Source of the DNA: Mycobacterium parmense
Lineage (GTDB): Bacteria; Actinomycetota; Actinomycetes; Mycobacteriales; Mycobacteriaceae
Assembly (NCBI RefSeq): GCF_010730575.1
Contig: NZ_AP022614.1
Location: 1,488,001 to 1,552,000 of the forward strand
Reading direction: 5' to 3'
DNA length: 64,000 nucleotides
The translations under genes were made by a program, and so were the position numbers. Each line of letters opens with the position of its first letter. Position 1 is the first letter of the stretch. Below the pieces are notes generated by a model. That model saw nothing but the letters and a program-made list of their open reading frames with translations, ran no database searches and was not told where the DNA came from. Positions 1 through 7,806 of this stretch are shown one piece after another.

Positions 1-74
1 CACACCGCTCGTGCACTGAGCTCGCCAGAGCTCGTCGGAGCCTGTGAAGACCCCCGTGAGGAGCAGCGGAAGCC

Positions 75-1463
75 ATGACCCCCCAGCCGGAAACCGCCGC
101 TGGACCCGAACGTCGGCACCGAGTCGTCATCATCGGGTCGGGATTCGGTGGGCTCAACGCCGCGAAGAAACTCAAGCACGCCGACGTCGACATCAAGTTG
201 ATCGCGCGCACCACCCACCACCTGTTCCAGCCGCTGCTCTACCAAGTGGCCACCGGCATCATCTCCGAGGGCGAGATCGCCCCGCCGACCCGCGTCGTCC
301 TCCGCAAGCAGCGCAACGTGCAGGTGCTGCTCGGAAATGTCACCCACATCGACCTCGCCCACCGTTCGGTGGTGTCCGAACTGCTCGGCCACACCTACGA
401 GACGCCCTACGACACGCTGATCGTCGCCGCGGGCGCGGGCCAGTCGTACTTCGGCAACGATCATTTCGCCGAGTTCGCACCGGGCATGAAGTCGATCGAC
501 GACGCGCTGGAGTTGCGTGGCCGGATCCTGAGCGCGTTCGAACAGGCCGAGCGCTCGAGGGATCCCGAACGGCGCAGGAAGTTGCTGACCTTCACCGTGG
601 TCGGCGCCGGGCCGACCGGGGTGGAAATGGCCGGGCAGATCGCGGAATTGGCCGAATACACCCTGAAGGGCGCCTACCGGCACATCGACTCCACCAAGGC
701 TCGCGTCATCCTGCTCGACGCCGCGCCGGCGGTGTTGCCGCCGTTCGGTGAGAAGCTGGGCGAACGGGCGGCCGCCCGGCTGAAGAAGCTGGGCGTGGAG
801 ATTCAACTCGACGCGATGGTCACCGACGTCGACCGCAACGGCATCACGGTCAAGGATCCCGACGGCACCGTCCGGCGCATCGAGTCGGCGTGCAAGGTGT
901 GGTCCGCCGGGGTTTCGGCCAGCCGGCTCGGCCGCGACCTCGCCGAGCAGTCGGCGGCCGAGCTGGACCGGTCCGGGCGCGTCAAGGTGCTGCCCGACCT
1001 GTCCATTCCCGGTCACCCGAACGTGTTCGTCATCGGGGACATGGCCGCCGTCGAGGGCGTGCCCGGAGTGGCGCAGGGCGCCATCCAGGGCGCGAAGTAC
1101 GTCGCCAACGCCATCAAAGCCGAACTCGGCGGCGCGAATCCGGCGGAGCGCGAACCCTTCCAGTACTTCGACAAGGGCTCCATGGCCACGGTCTCCCGCT
1201 TCTCGGCGGTGGCCAAGATCGGCCCGCTGGAGTTCAGCGGGTTCATCGCCTGGCTGATGTGGCTGGTGCTGCATCTGGTGTATCTGGTCGGGTTCAAGAC
1301 GAAGATCACCACGTTGCTCTCGTGGACGGTCACCTTCCTGAGCACCCGGCGCGGCCAGCTGACCATCACCGAGCAGCAGGCTTTCGCCCGTACCCGGCTC
1401 GAACAGCTGGCCGAATTGGCGGCCGAGGCCGAGAATTCGTCGACCACCCGTGCGGCGAGTTAA
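75..1463 (+). CDS. ndh: Type II NADH dehydrogenase (NDH-2)
   Basis: Single-subunit flavoprotein that passes electrons from NADH to menaquinone at the inner face of the membrane without pumping protons. Two dinucleotide-binding loops are visible: GSGFGG at residues 21-26 (FAD) and GAGPTG at 177-182 (NADH). The family motif FQPLLYQVATG is at 51-61. The C-terminal third has a hydrophobic, amphipathic stretch (about 375-405) typical of NDH-2 membrane anchoring. At 462 residues it matches mycobacterial Ndh (Rv1854c). The ATG at 75 follows a purine-rich GGAGCAGCGGAAG site. It converges on ureD and the two TAA stops overlap within the palindrome TTAA. Synteny with ure genes supports ndh rather than ndhA. 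Confidence 0.95.
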   Translation: MTPQPETAAGPERRHRVVIIGSGFGGLNAAKKLKHADVDIKLIARTTHHLFQPLLYQVATGIISEGEIAPPTRVVLRKQRNVQVLLGNVTHIDLAHRSVVSELLGHTYETPYDTLIVAAGAGQSYFGNDHFAEFAPGMKSIDDALELRGRILSAFEQAERSRDPERRRKLLTFTVVGAGPTGVEMAGQIAELAEYTLKGAYRHIDSTKARVILLDAAPAVLPPFGEKLGERAAARLKKLGVEIQLDAMVTDVDRNGITVKDPDGTVRRIESACKVWSAGVSASRLGRDLAEQSAAELDRSGRVKVLPDLSIPGHPNVFVIGDMAAVEGVPGVAQGAIQGAKYVANAIKAELGGANPAEREPFQYFDKGSMATVSRFSAVAKIGPLEFSGFIAWLMWLVLHLVYLVGFKTKITTLLSWTVTFLSTRRGQLTITEQQAFARTRLEQLAELAAEAENSSTTRAAS

Positions 1464-2110
1464 TCCCCCAGCCGGTCCCCCTGCCAGGTGGCCAGCGTCC
1501 CGCCGCCGGCCAGCGTCAGCACGGTCGAGCCCGCGACGAGTGTCGATGACGCGAATGCGCCCGGCGGGCAGCGAAATTCGCTGACCGCCGCGCGCGGCGC
1601 CGCGATGCGGTCGTCGGCGAGCGATCCGGCCCCCACCTCCACCCGATGCCGCAGCACCGGCTGCCCGTCCCGGTCCACGCGCAGCGACCCCGACCAAAAC
1701 CCCTGCCGCTCATCGCATCTGCCGATCTGCACCCGCTCCCGGAACCGCACGCGGGCGTCGTCGCGCAGGATCAGCGTCGCGTCGGACAGGTGCCGGGCGT
1801 CGGCGGCAACCACGGTGGGCTCGAGGTCGACGTCCAGGGTGCCGGCGACCTCGAGCTGCCAGCGGGCGTGCGATGTCGGGGTTCCGGCCCCCGGCAGGGC
1901 CACCGTGGCGGCCGCGCTCCGCAGCCTCAGCGTGGCGTTCGCGGCCACGACGACCCGGATGTCGATGCTGTCACCGCCCAGCGGGGTGGCGGCCGCCGAC
2001 ACCAGGTGCACGGTGTCGGGCGCGGTGCACCGGGCCGCGACACCGCCGCCGCAGCACTCGATCCTCGGCAGCCTGTTCGAGGACGCGACGACGAGGACGC
2101 GCGAATGCAT
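1460..2110 (-). CDS. ureD: Urease accessory protein UreD
   Basis: UreD (UreH) binds the urease apoprotein and, with UreF and UreG, forms the complex that inserts nickel. The 216-residue product matches the mycobacterial UreD pattern (NRLPRIECCGGG near the start, ATPLGGD, then a beta-rich core). The ATG at 2110 overlaps the ureG stop by one base (TGATG), so the two are translationally coupled. The reading frame stays open far upstream, but that extension only shadows ureG. The stop overlaps the convergent ndh stop. In M. tuberculosis ureD closes a contiguous ureABCFGD operon; here only ureG-ureD are together, and ureABCF lies about 7 kb away. Confidence 0.93.
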   Translation of the reverse strand: MHSRVLVVASSNRLPRIECCGGGVAARCTAPDTVHLVSAAATPLGGDSIDIRVVVAANATLRLRSAAATVALPGAGTPTSHARWQLEVAGTLDVDLEPTVVAADARHLSDATLILRDDARVRFRERVQIGRCDERQGFWSGSLRVDRDGQPVLRHRVEVGAGSLADDRIAAPRAAVSEFRCPPGAFASSTLVAGSTVLTLAGGGTLATWQGDRLGD

Positions 2111-2775
2111 CACACGCGCGCGGCCTCGCGCAGTTGCGTGCGGACCCAGGCCACCGCCTCGGTGGCGGCCGGATCTTCGGTCAGCGACTGCAACACGGTC
2201 GGGCGCCCGTCGCGCACCGCGGCGGCGTCGCGGGCCATCACCTGCAGGTCGGCGCCCACCAGAGGGGCCAGGTCGGTCTTGTTGACCACCAGCAGATCCG
2301 AGAAGGTCACCCCGGGCCCGCCCTTGCGGGGCACCTTGTCGCCACCCGCGACGTCGACCACGAAGATCTGCACGTCCACCAGGCCGGACGAGAAGGTCGC
2401 CGTCAGGTTGTCGCCGCCGGATTCGACCAGGATCAGGTCGAGGTGGTCGTGGGCGGCGATCAGGTCCTCGATCGCGTCGAGGTTCGCGGTGATGTCGTCG
2501 CGGATGGCGGTGTGCGGGCAGCCGCCGGTCTGCACGGCCGCGATCCGGTCGTCGGGAAGGACGGCGTGTCTGCGCAGGAAGTCCGCGTCCTCGGTGGTGT
2601 AGATGTCGTTGGTCAGCACCGCCAGCGACAATTCGTCGCGCAACTGCCGGCACAGCGCGGCCACCAGCGCTGTCTTGCCGGAGCCGACGGGGCCGCCCAC
2701 GCCGATACGCAGCGGCTCGCCGGGCTGCCTGACGCGCCTCGGGCGATCGTGATGTGTGTGCGAATGCGCTGGCAT
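2110..2775 (-). CDS. ureG: Urease nickel-insertion GTPase UreG
   Basis: SIMIBI-class GTPase that delivers Ni2+ to urease. The P-loop GGPVGSGKT is at residues 27-35, the metal-binding Cys-Pro-His motif (GGCPH) at 84-88, and the guanine-specificity motif NKTD at 165-168. A His-rich N-terminus (HSHTHHD, residues 4-10) could hold nickel. Length (221 aa) is normal. The gene is separated from ureF by a 6.6-kb insertion, so ureG-ureD must have their own promoter in 2776-3060. That region is shared divergently with a guanidine-III riboswitch and an agmatinase-family hydrolase that may itself need nickel. UreG is related to HypB, the chaperone type linked to nickel guanidine hydrolase elsewhere, which makes the position suggestive. 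Confidence 0.96.
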   Translation of the reverse strand: MPAHSHTHHDRPRRVRQPGEPLRIGVGGPVGSGKTALVAALCRQLRDELSLAVLTNDIYTTEDADFLRRHAVLPDDRIAAVQTGGCPHTAIRDDITANLDAIEDLIAAHDHLDLILVESGGDNLTATFSSGLVDVQIFVVDVAGGDKVPRKGGPGVTFSDLLVVNKTDLAPLVGADLQVMARDAAAVRDGRPTVLQSLTEDPAATEAVAWVRTQLREAARV

Positions 2776-2907
2776 AGAAGGCCTTTCGGTACATCAGTAA
2801 GGGCCGCTCGCGCCGCTGAAAGGTTCGGGCGCGGCGCGCGACGGCGCGCGAACTTGCAGTCGAGGACCAAGCAGGTACCTTATATGGTGGCGCGCCACGG
2901 TGGCCGC

Positions 2908-2948
2908 CCGGACGAGTTCGCCGTACCCGGACAGCGACAAGACGGCGA
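2908..2948 (+). promoter_or_regulatory. Guanidine-III (mini-ykkC / ykkC-III) riboswitch aptamer
   Basis: The plus strand reads CCGGACGAG, then CGCCGTACCCGG, then GACAAGACGGCG. These are the hallmark blocks of the about 41-nt guanidine-III class: a short stem closed by CCGG/CCGG plus a pseudoknot formed by CGCCGT with ACGGCG. I recall the Thermobifida aptamer differing from this at only a few positions. The element lies about 117 nt upstream of the hydrolase start at 3066, on the same strand, so it should raise expression when guanidinium is bound. A search with the Rfam guanidine-III covariance model would settle it. Confidence 0.88.
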
Positions 2949-2953
2949 GTGTG

Positions 2954-3028
2954 GGATGCCGGCGCGCCGATTCCAAAGACTTCAGGCCTGTGGATCTTTC
3001 TGCTTTGATTCCGGTCGCCGGGGCATCC
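2954..3028 (+). promoter_or_regulatory. Possible expression-platform hairpin of the guanidine leader
   Basis: GGATGCC at 2954-2960 is perfectly complementary to GGCATCC at 3022-3028. The next four bases GGCG (2961-2964) pair with CGCC (3016-3019) across a two-base bulge. The structure starts six bases after the aptamer and ends about 37 nt before the start codon, so it could compete with or transmit the aptamer state. There is no U-tract, so a simple intrinsic terminator is unlikely. Function is inferred. Confidence 0.35.
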
Positions 3029-3065
3029 TCCGCCGTGTGTTGGCACTCGACGAGAGGAAACATTG

Positions 3066-4229
3066 ATGTTCAATCCGTTCGCTGGACAGGCCGATATCCC
3101 GAATCGCGAGGGCAGCTGGGCCCAGCAGGTCGAGGCCGAGTTGTCCGACCGCCGTCACCGCGAGGAGATCGACCGGTGCATCTCCCACGGGCTGGAAGCC
3201 GCCCCTACGATCAATGACCGCACGTTGTCGACCTTTTCCCGCGGCGAGCTCCCCCACTTCGCCGGCGAGCGCGGGACGTTCCTGAAGGCGCCGTTCCTCG
3301 AGGACGTCCACGAGGTCTCCGACGCCGAGGTGGCCGTCTTCGGTGCGCCGCTGGACGCGGGCACCACCTATCGCCCGGGCACCCGGTTCGGGCCGATGGG
3401 CATCCGCCGCTCGACCAACCTCTTCGGCACCTACTGCTACGAGCTCGGTGTCGACCTGCGCGAACAGCTCAACATCGTCGACATCGGCGACGTGGTGACC
3501 ATTCCCGCCAACATCGAGAAGTCCTTCGACCAGATCAGCCAGGCCATGGCGCACGTGGTGTCGCAGGGCGTCTTCCCGGTGGTGCTCGGTGGCGACCACT
3601 CGATCGGGTTCCCGACCGTGCGGGGCCTGGCCCCCTACCTGGACGGCAATGTGGGCATCATCCACTTCGATCGTCACGTCGACACTCAGGAAACCGACCT
3701 GGACGAGCGGATGCACACCACGCCGTGGTTTCACGCCACCAACATCAAGAACGCGCCGGCCACCAATCTGGTGCAGATCGGCATCGGTGGGTGGCAGGCG
3801 CCGCGAGCGGGCGTGCAGGTGGGCCGGCAGCGCGGCAGCACCGTCATCACGGTCGGTGACGTCGAGCGGGTGGGGATCGAGAAGGTCGCCGAGATCGCGC
3901 TCGAGACGGCGTGGAAGGACGCCAAGGCGGTGTACCTGTCCTTCGACATCGACGTGATCGACGCCGGATTCGTGCCCGGCACCGGATGGCCCGAGCCCGG
4001 CGGCCTGCTGCCGCGCGAAGCGCTCAACCTCATCCGGATGATCTCCGAGCCGGGGCTCAACGGCATCGAGGTGGTCGAGTGCTCACCCCCGTACGACTGG
4101 GCGGAGCAGACCGCGCTGATGAGCAGTCGGGTCATCCTTGACAGCCTGGCCGTGATGGTGCGCGCCGGAAAGCTCGGGAAGAAACCCGCCGCGCTGAAGC
4201 GGCATGCCTGGGGTCCATACGCCGACTAG
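3066..4229 (+). CDS. Agmatinase-family ureohydrolase, candidate Ni-dependent guanidine hydrolase (GdmH-like)
   Basis: Ureohydrolase (arginase/agmatinase) fold hydrolysing a guanidino group to urea. Binuclear-metal ligands are present: H178 in GGDHS (175-179), D202-H204-D206 in FDRHVD, and D294/D296 in SFDIDVID. Unusual points are DRH instead of the usual DAH, the motif VPGTGWPEPGG where GTGTPEPGG is common, and an N-terminal extension. At 387 residues it is clearly longer than typical agmatinases (about 300-320) and close to the nickel guanidine hydrolase GdmH. The guanidine-III riboswitch upstream and the nickel chaperone ureG next door favour guanidine as substrate. Agmatine, guanidinobutyrate or guanidinopropionate remain possible. 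The ATG at 3066 has GAGAGG eight bases upstream; an in-frame TTG at 3063 is the alternative. Urea produced would feed the flanking urease. Confidence 0.85.
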   Translation: MFNPFAGQADIPNREGSWAQQVEAELSDRRHREEIDRCISHGLEAAPTINDRTLSTFSRGELPHFAGERGTFLKAPFLEDVHEVSDAEVAVFGAPLDAGTTYRPGTRFGPMGIRRSTNLFGTYCYELGVDLREQLNIVDIGDVVTIPANIEKSFDQISQAMAHVVSQGVFPVVLGGDHSIGFPTVRGLAPYLDGNVGIIHFDRHVDTQETDLDERMHTTPWFHATNIKNAPATNLVQIGIGGWQAPRAGVQVGRQRGSTVITVGDVERVGIEKVAEIALETAWKDAKAVYLSFDIDVIDAGFVPGTGWPEPGGLLPREALNLIRMISEPGLNGIEVVECSPPYDWAEQTALMSSRVILDSLAVMVRAGKLGKKPAALKRHAWGPYAD

Positions 4230-4922
4230 CGGCTTGGCCGGCGGCGATGGGCGTCACCTCCCGGCCTGAGTCGAGCGTCCGGTGGGGCCGCGCGTGGTGG
4301 ATCGGCACCACCATGCGCTCCCCGCCGGCCTGCTCCCGGATTAGACGTTGCTGACATGTCATATGGCAAACGGTCGCGGGCAAGGGGCGGGAACCCGATC
4401 CACAACGAGAACTCACGCCTCGACGGCGCAGGAAATGGCTCGGTCTCGGGCTTCGGAGCCGGCATCACCCGTGCGCCCCCGAGACGATGCGCTAACTCCC
4501 TTGTTCGCTAATCCTGTTGTCTAAGTGCAATTATGGCGCGTGACCAGGTTCTGCGGCCGACGGCATTCGGCCTGTGCGGATTTACGGGCGGACCGCCGCA
4601 CGAGCCCGGTCGTCATCCACGCTGTAACGTCGCCCGGTAGCCCGCTCCGACGCGGCCGGTCAACTTTCAGCTAATTCCCAGCAGTTCGCCAGGACTAGTA
4701 CAGCCGGGTTTGGAAAAATACAACGTACGTGCGGGAATATAAGCGTCGGTGCGTAAATATGCACATCCGTCCAGGCTCACGGACATGTGCGGCGAGCCGG
4801 CTGCCGTCAGCCGCAGCGCTCGCAGCGCAACCGGCTGGCCGGCATCCGGGACATGCCGGCGGCTGAGTTGTGCCTGATGGCGCCCGGTCCGCTCCGGGGC
4901 GGCTCAATACGGGGGTATAGAG
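4230..4922. other. 693-bp intergenic region between hydrolase and PPE pair
   Basis: No convincing gene on either strand. A perfect hairpin GTGGTG-(6)-CACCAC at 4294-4311 lies about 65 nt after the hydrolase stop and could end its transcript, though no T-tract follows. From about 4700 to 4765 the sequence becomes AT-rich, with two similar blocks (GCGGGAATATAAG and GCGTAAATATG), and is the likeliest place for a PPE-operon promoter. No second guanidine riboswitch was found here. Confidence 0.5.
4294..4311 (+). terminator. Candidate hairpin terminator after hydrolase gene
   Basis: Six-base perfect stem GTGGTG/CACCAC with a six-base loop, 65 nt beyond the hydrolase stop. It lacks a U-run, which is usual for mycobacterial terminators. 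Tentative. Confidence 0.35.
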
Positions 4923-6275
4923 GTGGACTTTGCGGCACTACCGCCGGAGATCAACTCCGGGCGGATGTACGCGGGCCCGGGGTCGGGCCCGCTGGTGGCG
5001 GCCGCGGCGGCCTGGGATGGGCTGGCCGCGGAGCTGAACATCGCGGCGCGGTCGTACGAGTCGGCGGTGTCCGAGCTCACCGGCGGCCCGTGGGCGGGCC
5101 CCTCGTCGGCCACGATGGCCGCCGCCGTCACCCCGTACATCGCGTGGATGAGCGCGACGGCCGCGCAGGCCGAACAGACGGCCGGCCAACTCAACTCGGC
5201 GATCGCGGCGTACGAGGCCGCCTTCGGGGCGACCGTGCCGCCACCGGTGATCGAGGTGAACCGGGCCCTGCTGGCGGCGCTGGTGGCCACCAACATCCTG
5301 GGACAGAACACCCCGGCGATCATGACCACCGAGGCGCAGTACGCCGAGATGTGGGCCCAGGACGCCGCCGCGATGTACGGCTACGCCGCCGCTTCGGCCC
5401 TGGCTACCAAGCTCACCGCGTTCGTCCCGGCGCCCCAGACCACCAACCAGGGCGGCACGGCCGCCCAAGCCGCCGCGGTCAGCCAGACCGCGGCCACGCC
5501 GGCCGCGCAGACCGGTGTGACCCAGGCGATGAGCCTGGTGCCCGGCGCGCTGCAGAACATCGGGGCCGGCGGATCGTTCGATCCGATTTCGTTCGTGGAA
5601 GACGTGCTCGGCACCACCACCGGCCAGGCACTCAACACCTTCACCACGGATTCGGGCAACTGGGCGCTGGTCATCAGTGGTCCGTTGTTCACGGCTTCGG
5701 GCATCACGCCGCTGTTGGGTGGCCTGTACGGGCTCGCCGTGCCCTCGGCCGCGGCCGTGGCCGGCGACGTGGCGCCCGACGCGGGACTCGGCGCGTTGGC
5801 GAGTTCGGTCGGTTCGGGTGCGGGCGCCGCCCCCGTCGCGGCGAGCGTGGGTGGGGCGGCGACGGTCGGCAAGCTGTCGGTGCCGCAGTCGTGGGCCGGC
5901 GCGCCGGGGATCCGGCTCGTCGACAGCGCGTCGCCGCTGGCGGCCGCCGGCCCGGGCGCTGCGCCGCAAGCCGGCGAGCCCGGCTTCTTCGGCGGTATCC
6001 CGCCCGTCGGAAGCCTGGTCAACGCGCCTCGCGGCGAACAGGTTCGGGCGCGGTCGGAGACGGGCCAGAAGGTCATCCCGACGATGCCCGGCGAACAAGC
6101 CGCCGAGGACACGTCGGCCGGCCGAAGCGCGCCGCCGCAACCGGCTCGCCGGCACGTGGCCAGCGCGCTGAGCGAGCAGGAACGCGAGGAGCTCGAGCAG
6201 CTGCGCAGGTCCATCGCCGAGGCGGCGATGGAGCGCGACGCGGCGGCTCGCCTGATCAAGGAGGCCATGCTGTGA
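4923..6275 (+). CDS. PPE family protein, SVP subfamily (first of a coupled pair)
   Basis: The N-terminal PPE domain begins MDFAALPPE (Pro-Pro-Glu at 7-9) with the WxG turn at W57-A-G59. The helical PPE core covers about residues 1-170. The SVP-subfamily signature KLSVPQSW is at 317-324. The C-terminal about 35 residues ([16 protein letters not shown] onward) are strongly heptad-like and probably form a coiled coil, which the next PPE also carries. PPE proteins are typically exported by type VII systems such as ESX-5, and several act in small-molecule uptake across the mycobacterial outer membrane. Start GTG at 4923. The stop overlaps the next PPE start (GTGA). No PE partner gene is adjacent. 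A role with the guanidine hydrolase and permease is inferred from position only. Confidence 0.92.
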   Translation: MDFAALPPEINSGRMYAGPGSGPLVAAAAAWDGLAAELNIAARSYESAVSELTGGPWAGPSSATMAAAVTPYIAWMSATAAQAEQTAGQLNSAIAAYEAAFGATVPPPVIEVNRALLAALVATNILGQNTPAIMTTEAQYAEMWAQDAAAMYGYAAASALATKLTAFVPAPQTTNQGGTAAQAAAVSQTAATPAAQTGVTQAMSLVPGALQNIGAGGSFDPISFVEDVLGTTTGQALNTFTTDSGNWALVISGPLFTASGITPLLGGLYGLAVPSAAAVAGDVAPDAGLGALASSVGSGAGAAPVAASVGGAATVGKLSVPQSWAGAPGIRLVDSASPLAAAGPGAAPQAGEPGFFGGIPPVGSLVNAPRGEQVRARSETGQKVIPTMPGEQAAEDTSAGRSAPPQPARRHVASALSEQEREELEQLRRSIAEAAMERDAAARLIKEAML

Positions 6276-7720
6276 TCGACTTTGCGGCGTTGCCGCCGGA
6301 GGTCAACTCCGCGCGCATGTACGCGGGCCCGGGAGCCGCATCGCTGACCGCGGCGGCGGCCTCCTGGGAGGCCCTGGCCGCGGAGTTGAGTTCGACCGCG
6401 AGCTCGTATCGGGCCGTGGTGTCGGGTCTCACGGGCGGCCCCTGGGAGGGGCCGTCGTCGGCGGCGATGGCCGCGGCGGTCAGTCCCTATCTGTCGTGGA
6501 TGAACGCGACCGCCACGCAGGCGGCGCAGACCGCCGGTCAGCTCGGGGCGGCGGCCGCCGCCTACGAGGCGGCGTTCGCGGCCACGGTGCCGCCGCTGCA
6601 GATCGAGGTGAACCGGGCGATGCTGGCGGCGCTGGTGGCCACCAACACGCTGGGGCAGAACACCGCGGCGATCGCGACCACCGAGGCGCAGTACGCGGAA
6701 ATGTGGGCGCAGGACGCCGCGGCGATGTACGGCTATGCCGGGGCATCGGCGGCCGCGACCAGGCTGACGGCGTTCTCTTCGCCGCCGCCGACCACCAGCC
6801 AGTCGGGCACGACGACTCAGGGCACGGCCGCCGCCACCACCAGCGGACAGAGCACGCAGTCGGCCCTCGCGAGCGTGCCCAACGTCCTGCAGAGCCTCTC
6901 GTCGGGACCCGCTGCCGCCGCGCCCACCGGAAACCCGATCATCGACTACCTGAACGGGCCGAACCCGATCCTGGGTGTGCTGAACAGCTATCCGTTCGCG
7001 ACGTTCCACACGCTCAGTGCCGGCACGGTGGGCTACCAGATCCTCTCCGAAGGTCTCAACTTCGACGCTTCCGGATCGTTGCTCACCCTCGCGCCCCCCG
7101 TGGCGGCGGGCTGGAATCCGTTGGTGAACGCGCTTTCCGCGCCGGCGCCCGCGGCCGGAGCGGCCGGGGCGGCGGGCGTGGGTGGCCTCGACGCCGGCGT
7201 CGGGTCGTCCCTGGTGAGTTCGGCCTCGGGGGCCTCGGCGGGCCTCGGCAACGCCGGGGTGTCCGCGGGGCTGGGCGAGTCGACCATGGTGGGCAACCTG
7301 TCGGTGCCGTCGTCATGGGGTACTTCCCCGGCCGTCCGGCTGGCCGCGTCCGCATCGCCACTGCCGGGTTCCGGGCCGGCCGGCGTGCCGCAGGCCGGCG
7401 CGTCCGCACCGGGCTTCTACGGCGGCATGCCCCCGATGGGTCCGGTGGCCAGCGTCGTGAACGCCCCCCGCGGCGACCAGGGCCGCTTGCGGGCCGGGGG
7501 CCGCAACAAGGTGATTCCGGCGCTGGGCGGGGACTCGGGTGTCAACGACGACCCCGCGGCCCGCTGGGCACAGCCGGCGGCCAGCGCCGCCGACGAAGGC
7601 GCGCTCAGCGAGCGGGAGGAGTTGGCCCAGCTGCGCAAGGCGATGGCCGACGTGACCCGGCAGCGCGACGTGCTCAAGCGCACCGCGGCGACCTTGATCC
7701 GGGAGGGGACCAACAAGTAG
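6272..7720 (+). CDS. PPE family protein, SVP subfamily (second of a coupled pair)
   Basis: Starts with GTG at 6272, overlapping the upstream PPE stop by four bases. A perfect AAGGAGG at 6258-6264 inside the upstream gene sits seven bases away, so the pair is coupled. The product is 482 residues: PPE motif in [13 protein letters not shown], WxG turn (GGPWEGPSS), then the SVP signature NLSVPSSW near residue 345. Like its neighbour it ends in a charged heptad segment ([14 protein letters not shown] onward). The two are diverged tandem paralogues. The matching coiled tails suggest the two proteins could associate with one another, replacing the usual PE partner, but this is speculation. Likely co-transcribed with the permease 86 bp downstream. 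Confidence 0.92.
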   Translation: MIDFAALPPEVNSARMYAGPGAASLTAAAASWEALAAELSSTASSYRAVVSGLTGGPWEGPSSAAMAAAVSPYLSWMNATATQAAQTAGQLGAAAAAYEAAFAATVPPLQIEVNRAMLAALVATNTLGQNTAAIATTEAQYAEMWAQDAAAMYGYAGASAAATRLTAFSSPPPTTSQSGTTTQGTAAATTSGQSTQSALASVPNVLQSLSSGPAAAAPTGNPIIDYLNGPNPILGVLNSYPFATFHTLSAGTVGYQILSEGLNFDASGSLLTLAPPVAAGWNPLVNALSAPAPAAGAAGAAGVGGLDAGVGSSLVSSASGASAGLGNAGVSAGLGESTMVGNLSVPSSWGTSPAVRLAASASPLPGSGPAGVPQAGASAPGFYGGMPPMGPVASVVNAPRGDQGRLRAGGRNKVIPALGGDSGVNDDPAARWAQPAASAADEGALSEREELAQLRKAMADVTRQRDVLKRTAATLIREGTNK

Positions 7721-7806
7721 CGACTCGGCGATCGCACACCTGTACGGCAAGTCGGCCAGCGGACACCCTGCCGCTCCACCCGGTCGGAGAAGATGAGGAG
7801 AACATT

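Noticed and set aside
2776..3062. Guanidine-I (ykkC) riboswitch instead of guanidine-III
   Set aside because: The guanidine-I core blocks (CTAGGG and the ACGGCGGGA-type blocks) are absent, while the shorter guanidine-III blocks fit in order.
4695..4907. Small minus-strand ORF before the PPE pair
   Set aside because: It lies over the AT-rich probable promoter and shows no coding features.
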